Shown: in pieces, positions 26,385 through 34,062 of the stretch
Layout of the letters: the number at the start of each line of letters is the position of its first letter
Position numbering within the stretch: position 1 is the stretch's first letter
From: an uncultured Algibacter sp.
GTDB taxonomy: Bacteria; Bacteroidota; Bacteroidia; Flavobacteriales; Flavobacteriaceae
Length of the DNA stretch: 64,000 nt
Direction: 5' to 3'
Assembly: GCF_947487575.1 (NCBI RefSeq)
Contig: NZ_CANKXG010000001.1
Coordinates: forward strand, 248,001-312,000
The notes under the pieces: generated by a model
The model's input: the letters and a program-made list of their open reading frames with translations, nothing else
Database searches by the model: none
What the model was told of the DNA's origin: nothing
Translations under genes and position numbers: made by a program

Positions 26385-27250
26385 TATCCTCTTCTTTTAA
26401 AATATCCTAATAGCTTTTTTACATAGCTTTCATCAACACGACAATCAATAGCTCCTGCTCCAGACTTAGTAAAGCTTTCTTTGTAATAATCTACTTTTTG
26501 ATTATAAAATTCCCCGTAATTGAGACGTACTTTTTTTGAAGATGTGTTTACCAGCATTAGTTCGCCAGTTTCTTCATCTTGCATTTGTACCATCCCTAAA
26601 TTGGGTATATCTTCTTCGCGTTTATCATAAACTCTAATACCAGTAACATCGTGTTTCCCAGAAACGATTTTCATGGTTTGATGGTAATCATCTGCAATAA
26701 AATCAGACAACACAAATACTATCGCTTTTTTCTTCATGACGTTTTGCATGAATTTTAAAGCTTCGGCTAAATTAGTTTGTCTACTTTCTGGTTCAAATTC
26801 TATTAACTCGCGAATAATACGAAGTACGTGCGAACGTCCTTTTTTAGGCGGAATATATAATTCTACTTGGTCTGAAAATAAAATCAAACCAATTTTATCA
26901 TTATTCTGTGTTGCTGAAAATGCTAATGTTGCGGCTATTTCTGTAACCACTTCATTTTTAAATTGTTGTTCTGTACCAAATAATTCAGAACCTGAAACAT
27001 CTACCATAAGCATCATGGTGAGTTCTCGTTCTTCCTCAAAAACTTTTACATAAGGCTCATTATAACGTGCAGTAACGTTCCAATCAATATTTCTAACATC
27101 ATCTCCAAATTGATACTGGCGTACTTCACTAAAAGTCATACCGCGCCCTTTGAAAGTAGAATGATATTCCCCTCCAAAGATATGATCAGACAATCGACGT
27201 GTCTTAATCTCTATTTTACGTACTTTTTTTAGTAATTCTTTAGTATCCAA
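26384..27250 (-). CDS. DUF58 domain protein of the MoxR/Bat operon
   Basis: 288 residues, soluble. The DUF58 signature FSEVRQYQFGDDVRNIDWNVTAR spans 40-62, followed by a vWA-like domain with DVSGS at 84-88. DUF58 proteins are regular partners of MoxR ATPases and vWA proteins. The start follows moxR by 78 bp; its stop overlaps the next gene by one base. Confidence 0.93.
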   Translation of the reverse strand: MDTKELLKKVRKIEIKTRRLSDHIFGGEYHSTFKGRGMTFSEVRQYQFGDDVRNIDWNVTARYNEPYVKVFEEERELTMMLMVDVSGSELFGTEQQFKNEVVTEIAATLAFSATQNNDKIGLILFSDQVELYIPPKKGRSHVLRIIRELIEFEPESRQTNLAEALKFMQNVMKKKAIVFVLSDFIADDYHQTMKIVSGKHDVTGIRVYDKREEDIPNLGMVQMQDEETGELMLVNTSSKKVRLNYGEFYNQKVDYYKESFTKSGAGAIDCRVDESYVKKLLGYFKRRG

Positions 27251-27328
27251 TTGTTGTTGAAATGTTGAATTGTTAAACCGTTTAGTTGTGAGCTGTTTAA
27301 CCGAATAAACAGTTAAACAAATAAACTT

Positions 27329-28333
27329 TTAAGGTACCTCTATTTCGTTTACAATTTTATTGATGATGTCTTCTGAAGTTACATTTTCCGCCTCAGCTTC
27401 ATAAGTAATACCAATTCTGTGTCTTAACACATCATAGACTACAGCACGTACATCTTCTGGAATCACATATCCACGACGTTTAATAAATGCATAACACTTT
27501 GCTGCTGTAGCAAGATTTATACTTCCACGAGGCGAAGCTCCAAAAGAAATTAATGGTTTTAAAGCCGGAAGCCTATATTTATCAGGGTAACGTGTTGCGA
27601 AAATAATATCCAGAATGTATTTTTCAATTTTTTCATCCATATAAACTTCACGAACGGCTTCTTGAGCTTTTAATATTTGAGAGACTGAAACTACAGGGTT
27701 TACTTTATCCCAAGCACCTTTTAAATTCGCCCTCATAATCATTTGCTCTTCGTCAATTTTTGGATAATCAATAACTGTTTTTAACATAAAACGGTCTACC
27801 TGTGCTTCTGGCAATGGATACGTTCCTTCTTGTTCAACAGGATTTTGAGTTGCCATTACTAAAAATGGTTTGTCAAGTATAAATGTTTCATCGCCAATAG
27901 TCACTTGCTTTTCTTGCATAGCTTCTAATAAAGCCGATTGTACTTTTGCAGGCGCTCTATTTATCTCATCTGCCAATACAAAGTTTGCAAATATTGGTCC
28001 TTTTTTAATTGAAAAATCGTTAAGCTTCATGTTGTAGATTAACGTTCCTGTAACATCTGCAGGTAATAAATCTGGTGTAAACTGTATTCTACTAAAACTA
28101 CCATCAACCGCTTGTGCCAGTGTATTAATAGCTAATGTTTTTGCTAATCCTGGAACACCTTCTAATAGAATATGCCCTTGTCCTAATAAACCAATTAGCA
28201 AACGTTCAACCATGTGCTTTTGACCCACAATAACTTTGTTCATTTCTAGCATCAGTAAATCAACAAAAGCACTCTCTTTTTCAATTTTCTCGTTTATCGA
28301 TTTAATATCAATTGTCCCTGTTTCTTCCATCAT
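27329..28333 (-). CDS. MoxR family AAA+ ATPase
   Basis: 334 residues from the double ATG at 28333/28330; an in-frame ATG 51 bp further upstream (MQCSNTKRTFGLL) adds sequence not typical of the family. Walker A GVPGLAKT at 59-66, Walker B VLADEIN at 119-125, then ATQNPVEQEGTYPLPEAQVDRF, the MoxR hallmark. It probably acts as a chaperone for the vWA proteins encoded behind it. It is the first gene of the moxR-DUF58-membrane protein-batABCDE operon. Confidence 0.95.
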   Translation of the reverse strand: MMEETGTIDIKSINEKIEKESAFVDLLMLEMNKVIVGQKHMVERLLIGLLGQGHILLEGVPGLAKTLAINTLAQAVDGSFSRIQFTPDLLPADVTGTLIYNMKLNDFSIKKGPIFANFVLADEINRAPAKVQSALLEAMQEKQVTIGDETFILDKPFLVMATQNPVEQEGTYPLPEAQVDRFMLKTVIDYPKIDEEQMIMRANLKGAWDKVNPVVSVSQILKAQEAVREVYMDEKIEKYILDIIFATRYPDKYRLPALKPLISFGASPRGSINLATAAKCYAFIKRRGYVIPEDVRAVVYDVLRHRIGITYEAEAENVTSEDIINKIVNEIEVP

Positions 28334-28579
28334 TTTTTGTTTTATTAAAAGCCCGAATGTACGCTTAGTATTTGAGCATTGCAAAATGTTAAAAAAATTA
28401 TTGCAAAGGTGTTAAAAAATGGTTAAAAATAATAACCCATATCAATGTTGATGGTATTTAACAAATAATTATTATAAGTTTCTCTTAAACGCCCAATACA
28501 TTGTTTCTATTATAATTTTAAAAGCCACTAATTATATAGTCACTTTTAAGTATTTTTATAGACATTAATTATAAAATAA

Positions 28580-29332
28580 ATGAAAAAAACAGCCCTAATT
28601 ACTGGAGCTACAAGTGGTATTGGAGAAGCTACTGCTTACGAATTTGCAAAACAAGGCATCAATTTAATACTCTGCGGAAGGCGTTTACAACGTTTAAAAA
28701 CCATCCAAAAAGCTCTGGAGCGTTTAACCGATGTGCATATTTTAAATTTTGATATTCGTGATAAAGACGACACCTTTAAAGCCATCGAATCACTCCCGAA
28801 AGACTTTAAAAACATAGATGTTTTAATAAATAATGCTGGAAATGCTCATGGCTTAGACCCGATACAAACAGGACTTATTGATGATTGGGATGCTATGATG
28901 GATATAAACGTGAAAGGTTTACTTTATGTAAGTAAGGCTGTTATTCCTCAAATGACTGAGCGTAAATCTGGCCATATTATAAACATTGGTTCTTCGGCAG
29001 GAAAAGAAGTTTACCCTAAAGGCAACGTGTATTGTGCTAGTAAACATGCCGTTTTAGCCATAACAGAAGGTATGCGTATTGATTTAAACCCTTTTGGTAT
29101 TAAAGTAGGTGCCATAAGTCCGGGTTTGGTTGAAACTGAATTTTCGCAAGTGCGTTTTAAAGGTGATGAAATTGCCGATAATGTTTATAAAGGATTTAAA
29201 GCATTGAAAGCCAAAGATATAGCTGAAATTATTTATTTTGCCATATCTAGACCGCCTCACGTAAATATTGCTGATTTACTTGTTTTTCCAACGGCGCAGG
29301 CAAATAGTGTAACGGTTAAAAAAGAATTTTAA
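28580..29332 (+). CDS. SDR family NAD(P)-dependent oxidoreductase (YdfG-like)
   Basis: 250 residues. Cofactor motif TGATSGIG at 8-15, CGRR after strand 2 (NADP preference), NNAG at 84-87, catalytic Ser138/139 with Tyr151 and Lys155 (YCASK), and the SPGLVETEFS loop. Closest in style to YdfG/serine 3-dehydrogenase-type SDRs acting on 3-hydroxy acids, but the substrate cannot be read from sequence. It is divergent from moxR and followed 31 bp later by the AlbA_2 gene. Confidence 0.9.
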   Translation: MKKTALITGATSGIGEATAYEFAKQGINLILCGRRLQRLKTIQKALERLTDVHILNFDIRDKDDTFKAIESLPKDFKNIDVLINNAGNAHGLDPIQTGLIDDWDAMMDINVKGLLYVSKAVIPQMTERKSGHIINIGSSAGKEVYPKGNVYCASKHAVLAITEGMRIDLNPFGIKVGAISPGLVETEFSQVRFKGDEIADNVYKGFKALKAKDIAEIIYFAISRPPHVNIADLLVFPTAQANSVTVKKEF

Positions 29333-29335
29333 ATA

Positions 29336-29359
29336 GACTCCTACATACGCAGGAATAAC
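29336..29359. repeat. Degenerate palindromic unit
   Basis: GACTCCTACATACGCAGGAATAAC, an imperfect TCCTGC/GCAGGA palindrome. A relative with TTCCTGCGAAAGC lies at 44210. It occupies almost all of the space between the SDR and AlbA_2 genes. Confidence 0.35.
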
Positions 29360-29363
29360 AAAT

Positions 29364-30497
29364 ATGATTAATAAACGCTTGCTCATAAAACACCTTTTAG
29401 CTCACAACGATGAGAACAGTTTTTATGATAAAAAGCGAAAAATTGATATCAGCCATAAGGAAGGAAAAGCTAAGTTCTTAAAACACATCTGTGCGCTTTC
29501 TAATAGTAATCCAAAAAACAATTCTTACATCGTAATTGGTGTAGAAGATGAAGATAACAACATTATTGGGGTTGATTTTTTTGACGATAGCAAAATTCAA
29601 AATCTCATTAATGCCTATTTGAGTCATCCGCCTATAGTACAATATGAAAACATTCCATTTCCGCATTTGCCAGATGATAAGGTAGTGGGATTGGTTACTA
29701 TTCGACCAACGGGGAAAATAACATCTCTTAGAAAAAATATCTGGAAATATTATGGAGGCTCAGTATTTTTTAGAGATGGAAGTATTAGTATGCCCAAGGT
29801 TTTTGATATTGAGATAAAAGATGTAAACTCCAATATTGTTGAAGCCATTGAAAAACATGCTCAAAACAATATTGAGCACACCTTAAACGGTGTTTTCGAT
29901 TTTATGAATTTCAGGAAAGACTTTAATCCGCAGTACAAAGTTTTTAAGGAATATTTTGTGGTATGTTGGGCGGGACAGAAAAAAGAAGTGAAACATGAAA
30001 CGTTTTTTTCTCGTGTTGATATTGAACTTATAAATGAGCAAGTCCGTTTGTTTTTTTCGGCTTTAGATGAAGTTTCTATTGCTATAAATGATGATAGTTT
30101 TAAAATTATTGAATATGTTAATCTTGGATTTCAAAACTCCAATAAGTATTATCAATTAGAAGAAACCATCATTAAGTTTGAAGACAACGCCCATTATAAT
30201 ATTGAAACCAAACTATTATTTGAGCCCCCTCAGTTTAACAAAAAAGATCTTCATCATATTTACAATACCAATAATGCCATTTTGGATAAATTGAAAAAAG
30301 GGTTGACTTTAAGCCCAAGAGAAACATTAGATTTAAAAAATTTACCAGCTACTTATTTAATTTGTTATTTAAATGCATTTGATAATGCTTTAGATAAACT
30401 TAATGATGCTAAACCTTACTTAAAAGCATTTAGTAAAGATGTTTACCTTTCATATAAAGAAACACTCCGTATTTTAAGAAAAGTAAAATATAGTTAA
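29364..30497 (+). CDS. AlbA_2 (Schlafen-like) domain protein, putative transcriptional regulator
   Basis: 377 residues. The N-terminal AlbA_2/Schlafen-type domain is at about 15-135: ENSFYDKKRKIDISHKEGKAKFLKHICALSN, then SYIVIGVEDEDNNIIGVDFF and VVGLVTIRPTGK. This domain is found in predicted DNA- or RNA-binding regulators. The remaining 240 residues contain no motif I recognise and lack the usual C-terminal ATPase segment. The last 28 codons (30411 on) have a diverged copy at 32030-32085. It is 31 bp after the SDR gene. Confidence 0.8.
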   Translation: MINKRLLIKHLLAHNDENSFYDKKRKIDISHKEGKAKFLKHICALSNSNPKNNSYIVIGVEDEDNNIIGVDFFDDSKIQNLINAYLSHPPIVQYENIPFPHLPDDKVVGLVTIRPTGKITSLRKNIWKYYGGSVFFRDGSISMPKVFDIEIKDVNSNIVEAIEKHAQNNIEHTLNGVFDFMNFRKDFNPQYKVFKEYFVVCWAGQKKEVKHETFFSRVDIELINEQVRLFFSALDEVSIAINDDSFKIIEYVNLGFQNSNKYYQLEETIIKFEDNAHYNIETKLLFEPPQFNKKDLHHIYNTNNAILDKLKKGLTLSPRETLDLKNLPATYLICYLNAFDNALDKLNDAKPYLKAFSKDVYLSYKETLRILRKVKYS

Positions 30498-30603
30498 ATT
30501 TTTGTAGGAATATACTTTTTTACTTATAGGGTAAACCTTTTGTTAATAAGGATTTAACCTCTTTATATGTCTTATAACCTTATGTCATTTCAACACTAAA
30601 TTT

Positions 30604-30632
30604 GTTACATATGTAATACCATTTGTTACATA
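30604..30632 (+). promoter_or_regulatory. Paired GTTACATA boxes upstream of lipoprotein 1
   Basis: GTTACATA at 30604-30611 and again at 30625-30632, start-to-start distance 21 bp. The second box lies 81 bp before the ATG. A -7-like TAATTTAG lies at 30661. The same layout recurs at 32161. Possible binding site for a regulator contacting one face of the helix. Confidence 0.6.
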
Positions 30633-30705
30633 CGAGACATCATTCTGTTTACTTCTGCCATAATTTAGTACTAATAAATAAACACAATTTTAAAAGCTAC
30701 AAATC

Positions 30706-31854
30706 ATGAAAACAACATTTAGATTATCACACTTATTAACAATTATACTATTAATTTTTGTCTTTGCTTGCAGTAGTGATGATGCCCCATCAACACCAAA
30801 TAATGTAAGTGCTTCTAATTTCTCAACAACTATTGAAGAAAACCCTACAACTGGTCTTGTTCTGGGTGCTCTTCAAGCCACTGCTGGTCAAGGTTCATTA
30901 TCGTATTCGTTAACCTCTCAAACACCAAATGGAGCGTTAAGCATTAATTCGGCGACAGGAGAATTAACAATAGCTAATAATGCATTATTCGATTTTGAAA
31001 CTAATCCTATAGTTCAAGCCATAGTAACTGTTACAGATGACACAAGCACTACAACCGCAACAGCTACAGTAAACTTAACTAACATCAAGGATTTAATTTA
31101 TATTCATACTGCAACAGCAGAAAATTCTTCAGGAAATATTACCTACCTAGATCATCCTGATCTTAATGGAAACCCTGATGCTAAAATTGTTTTTTGCCAT
31201 AATTGGAATGGTGGTACTTATAACGACAAAGTAACAGGGTTATGGTATAATGGAGCGAACTGGAGCGTTTTTAATGAGGATACTACTAGCATTGTAGAAG
31301 GGAGTACATATAACATTTACATAGCTAAAGATGGGGAATTAATAACGCATATTGCTACTGCAGCAAATCAAGGGTCTTCTAACTCGTATACAGTGTTAGA
31401 TCACCCACTACTTAATGATAATCCTAATGCTAATGTTATTCTTTCAACCTATTATAACCCTAATTCGGTTTACAACATCCATAATTATTCTATTTGGTAT
31501 GATGACTCAACCCAACGTTGGATTATCTTTACTGAAAATTTAGGTGAATTACCATTAAATTCTGCTTTTAACGTACTCATCCAAGGTGATACAGTTGAAA
31601 CTTTTAAACACCAAGCGACAGCAGCCAATATAAGTGGAAATTACACAATTATTGACCACCCCTCTCTTAATAACAATGCCGATGCGACATTTGTATTTAC
31701 TCATAATTGGGGATCACCTGGTGATGCCGCAAATGTTGTTCTAGACAAAACACTATCAATTTGGTATACTGGAGTAAACTGGGCTATTTATACCGAAGAT
31801 CAATCTGCAATGCCTTTAAACATCACTTTTGATATCGTAGTAACAGAGAATTAA
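30706..31854 (+). CDS. Lipoprotein with cadherin-like domain and three DUF7452-like repeats
   Basis: 382 residues. Lipid Cys at 22 (FVFACSSDD). A cadherin-like domain at about 31-126 (TTIEENPTTGLVLGALQA, LFDFETNP) is followed by three repeats of about 78 residues (133-207, 214-293, 300-380), each with H-ATA-N, LDHP/IDHP, LNxNP, a HNW or YYNP segment, a WY segment and a late FTED-like motif. The repeats resemble DUF7452. It is probably anchored in the outer membrane and surface exposed; ligand unknown. Its N-terminal 120 residues are paralogous to the next gene. Both share a promoter layout, and a terminator follows. Confidence 0.82.
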   Translation: MKTTFRLSHLLTIILLIFVFACSSDDAPSTPNNVSASNFSTTIEENPTTGLVLGALQATAGQGSLSYSLTSQTPNGALSINSATGELTIANNALFDFETNPIVQAIVTVTDDTSTTTATATVNLTNIKDLIYIHTATAENSSGNITYLDHPDLNGNPDAKIVFCHNWNGGTYNDKVTGLWYNGANWSVFNEDTTSIVEGSTYNIYIAKDGELITHIATAANQGSSNSYTVLDHPLLNDNPNANVILSTYYNPNSVYNIHNYSIWYDDSTQRWIIFTENLGELPLNSAFNVLIQGDTVETFKHQATAANISGNYTIIDHPSLNNNADATFVFTHNWGSPGDAANVVLDKTLSIWYTGVNWAIYTEDQSAMPLNITFDIVVTEN

Positions 31855-31914
31855 TATTCATGTTGTAATGAAATAACAATATTAACGAAGTTATTAGTCA
31901 ATTTCACTGAACAA

Positions 31915-31963
31915 AACCCTTGATATAAAAGACATTACAAGTAATATAGCAAGGGTTTTTTTT
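31915..31963 (+). terminator. Terminator of lipoprotein 1
   Basis: 8-bp stem AACCCTTG (31915-31922) and CAAGGGTT (31950-31957) followed by a run of T. The loop is long, at 27 nt. Confidence 0.65.
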
Positions 31964-32029
31964 ATTGAATAAATTATTAATATGCATCTCAATTTATTCT
32001 ATCAAGTTATAAATAAGTTTAGCGAAACC

Positions 32030-32085
32030 AAACCATACTTAAAAGCATTTAGCAAAGATGTTTATCTTTCATATAAATAAACACT
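32030..32085 (+). pseudogene. Relic of the AlbA_2 gene 3' end (duplicated fragment)
   Basis: 56 bp matching 30411-30466 with four differences. In the gene's frame it reads KPYLKAFSKDVYLSYK then a stop. Three of the changes are silent (CCT to CCA, AGT to AGC, TAC to TAT); the fourth makes GAA into TAA. It shows that the segment from the AlbA_2 3' end through the lipoprotein was duplicated in tandem. Apart from this relic, the terminator and the promoter boxes, I see nothing else in the 408-bp gap 31855-32262. Confidence 0.8.
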
Positions 32086-32160
32086 TATCTAACTATTATT
32101 TCTTTGATTCAAAGTAATATACCCTCCTTATAACATTTATTATATAACAAGTTAAACAAT

Positions 32161-32189
32161 GTTACATATTTAACATCTTTTGTTACATA
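32161..32189 (+). promoter_or_regulatory. Paired GTTACATA boxes upstream of lipoprotein 2
   Basis: GTTACATA at 32161-32168 and 32182-32189, again 21 bp apart, with the second box 81 bp before the ATG at 32263, exactly as in the upstream paralogue. A -7-like ATACTTTG ends at 32224. Confidence 0.6.
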
Positions 32190-32262
32190 TATGGTATTGT
32201 GTACTACAGTAGTAATATACTTTGCGCCCTATTAATAACCGAATCTTTAAATCAAAAAAATT

Positions 32263-33198
32263 ATGAAAACAATCAAATTATTTACAATTTTACTATTTAC
32301 ATTTATTTTAGCCTGTAGTAAAAGTGACGACTCAAGTAATAACAAGGGAATCAATGCACAAAATTTAGTAACCACTATTGATGAAAACCCAGTTAATGGA
32401 GATGTTATAGGTACTTTACAAGCTGTTGGAGATGGTACTTTAAGTTTCGCTATTGCCTCTCAAACTGTTGCAGGTGCTTTAAACATCAATCCTAGTACGG
32501 GAGTAATTACTGTTGCTGACGCTTCATTATTTGATTTTGAAACCAATCCAATTATATCAGCTAGCATTTCTATTATAAACGCTTCAAACTCTACAACAGC
32601 TACAGCAACTTTTAATCTTAATGACATAGATGATATTGAAAGCTTTTTATCTACTTCAAAATCGGCATATTCCTCAGCCAACGATGGAGATTGGGTAATA
32701 ATTACCGAAGTAGAATATAATAATTTAGCTAATAGTTTAAATGATATAAACAAATCTGCAATGACAGATTTAGACTATAGCGCAACACCTTCAAGCGGAA
32801 CATTTTCAGACGCAACCATAGCAAATAATGATGGTTTAACAATACCTAATGGAAGCTATATATTTGCTGTTAAATATAAAATGTTTAGTGAGGCTTCTGG
32901 AGCAACTATAAAAATTAAACAGTCTAATACAAATATTTCAGATGGGTATTTAGATTTAGGAAACACTTTAAACTCAACAACTATCGGTGATAATTTTTTA
33001 GTTCTTAAAGGTAGTAATATGCCAACAACTTCAACAGGGTACTTAGCTATTTACGAAAGCGGTGGACAATTAGGTTTTTTAAATGTAATTGGGAAAAATA
33101 TTCGGGCTATCAATGGAGACGCTAATAATTTGAATATCAATCAAGGGGATTCAACAGTATTTTACCAAGGCTTAAGCACCACCCAAAAGCAATGGTAA
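32263..33198 (+). CDS. Lipoprotein with cadherin-like domain (paralogue of 30706-31854)
   Basis: 311 residues. Lipid Cys at 18 (FILACSKSDD). Cadherin-like domain to about 122 (TTIDENPVNGDVIGTLQA, SLFDFETNP), clearly paralogous to the preceding lipoprotein. The C-terminal 185 residues are different, with no DUF7452-like repeats: a beta-rich domain with WVIITEVEYNNLANSLNDI and NLNINQGDSTVFYQGL near the end. It looks like domain shuffling after duplication. Function unknown. Confidence 0.8.
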   Translation: MKTIKLFTILLFTFILACSKSDDSSNNKGINAQNLVTTIDENPVNGDVIGTLQAVGDGTLSFAIASQTVAGALNINPSTGVITVADASLFDFETNPIISASISIINASNSTTATATFNLNDIDDIESFLSTSKSAYSSANDGDWVIITEVEYNNLANSLNDINKSAMTDLDYSATPSSGTFSDATIANNDGLTIPNGSYIFAVKYKMFSEASGATIKIKQSNTNISDGYLDLGNTLNSTTIGDNFLVLKGSNMPTTSTGYLAIYESGGQLGFLNVIGKNIRAINGDANNLNINQGDSTVFYQGLSTTQKQW

Positions 33199-33256
33199 GT
33201 AAATTAACAAATGTTAATAAATATGGCTTTAAATTTTGAAAACATAGAATAAATAT

Positions 33257-33332
33257 TATATTTGCACCGCTATTAATCTTTTTAATTAAACCTTGTGCCC
33301 CAAATCGTAAGATTGGTTCAAGGTTTTTTTTT
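33257..33332 (+). ncRNA. Possible short RNA or terminator with its own promoter box
   Basis: TATATTTG at 33257-33264 fits the -7 consensus and precedes a nested hairpin: AAACCTTG (33288-33295) with CAAGGTTT (33319-33326), inside it CCA(A)ATC-GTAA-GATTGG, then a run of T. It could be a transcript of about 60 nt, or simply the terminator of lipoprotein 2. It contains TGCCCCAAATC (33296-33306), complementary to the small-RNA-like repeats at 54694 and 54909. Confidence 0.4.
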
Positions 33333-33372
33333 GCTCGATGCTTTCCTATTACTTCCAATAGCTAACTTGCTC

Positions 33373-33398
33373 GCATTAGGAGTTTCAGTGAGTAACGC
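33373..33398 (+). repeat. Truncated copy C of the structured intergenic repeat
   Basis: GCATTAGG at 33373-33380 and TAACGC at 33393-33398 (followed by CCAAA) match the two ends of copies A and B, with the middle missing. Again located between convergent genes. Confidence 0.45.
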
Positions 33399-33458
33399 CC
33401 AAATAATTTTAAATAAAATTGCGTTAATTAAAGGTTTAATCTTTTTTTTATAGACAAA

Positions 33459-33486
33459 AAAACCGCTTCATTATTGAAACGGTTTT
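33459..33486 (-). terminator. Terminator of the HhH-domain gene
   Basis: 12-bp stem (33459-33470 with 33475-33486), loop TTAT. The single C-A mismatch on plus is G-U on minus, and a T tract follows on minus. Confidence 0.75.
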
Positions 33487-33511
33487 CTCTTCTTTAATAA
33501 TTTTTAGTGCT

Positions 33512-34045
33512 TTATTTTCCTCCGTCCAGCTCGTCTTGCCATTTAAGTAATGCTTCCCATTTGCCCTCATAAGCCATTTTAGCTTGCTTTGGCCATGTGC
33601 CTGGTTTGTGAATTTTGTAACGCTCACCACCAGAATTTAAAACACTTTGACATTTATCTACTGTACATTCTGATAATGCTTTCCAAGTTTTTACATCATG
33701 ATTATGAAATAATTCTTGGATTTTTGGTCCGATACCTTCAACTACCGTTAAATCGTTTTCTTTTATTTTTTTACCAAATACGGCTTTGGCTGCGGCTGCA
33801 TCAAAAGCTACAAGCGTTCCTGTACTAGCAGCTGTTAATGAGGATGCTAATGAAGCTTGTGTCGTTTTCAAATCACTTTCTAAAGATACTCTACTTTTTC
33901 TACAAGCTTCTAAATCCGCTTGTAATTTTGCAATTCTATCTTCACAATCATTATCATTACCGCCTCCTAAAAGTTTTCCTAATAAGTATCCTAAAATTGC
34001 ACAAATTGCACCAACTAATAATGGAATTAATATACACCAATTCAT
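33512..34045 (-). CDS. Membrane-anchored coiled-coil and helix-hairpin-helix protein
   Basis: 177 residues. N-terminal membrane segment (about 4-27, LIPLLVGAICAILGYLLGKLLGGG), a coiled coil at about 33-70 (CEDRIAKLQADLEACRKSRVSLESDLKT), an Ala/Thr linker, and a helix-hairpin-helix segment near 98-125 (NDLTVVEGIGPKIQELFHNHDVKTW). HhH domains of this form bind DNA or proteins. It follows the OmpA-like gene on the same strand with a 17-bp gap, so the two are probably one envelope unit. Confidence 0.75.
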   Translation of the reverse strand: MNWCILIPLLVGAICAILGYLLGKLLGGGNDNDCEDRIAKLQADLEACRKSRVSLESDLKTTQASLASSLTAASTGTLVAFDAAAAKAVFGKKIKENDLTVVEGIGPKIQELFHNHDVKTWKALSECTVDKCQSVLNSGGERYKIHKPGTWPKQAKMAYEGKWEALLKWQDELDGGK

Positions 34046-34062
34046 AATTTTATATTTTTAAT

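Noticed and set aside
28334-28579. Possible RNA or regulatory element between moxR and the SDR gene
   Set aside because: No hairpin, promoter-like pair or repeat stood out; A/T-rich divergent spacer only.
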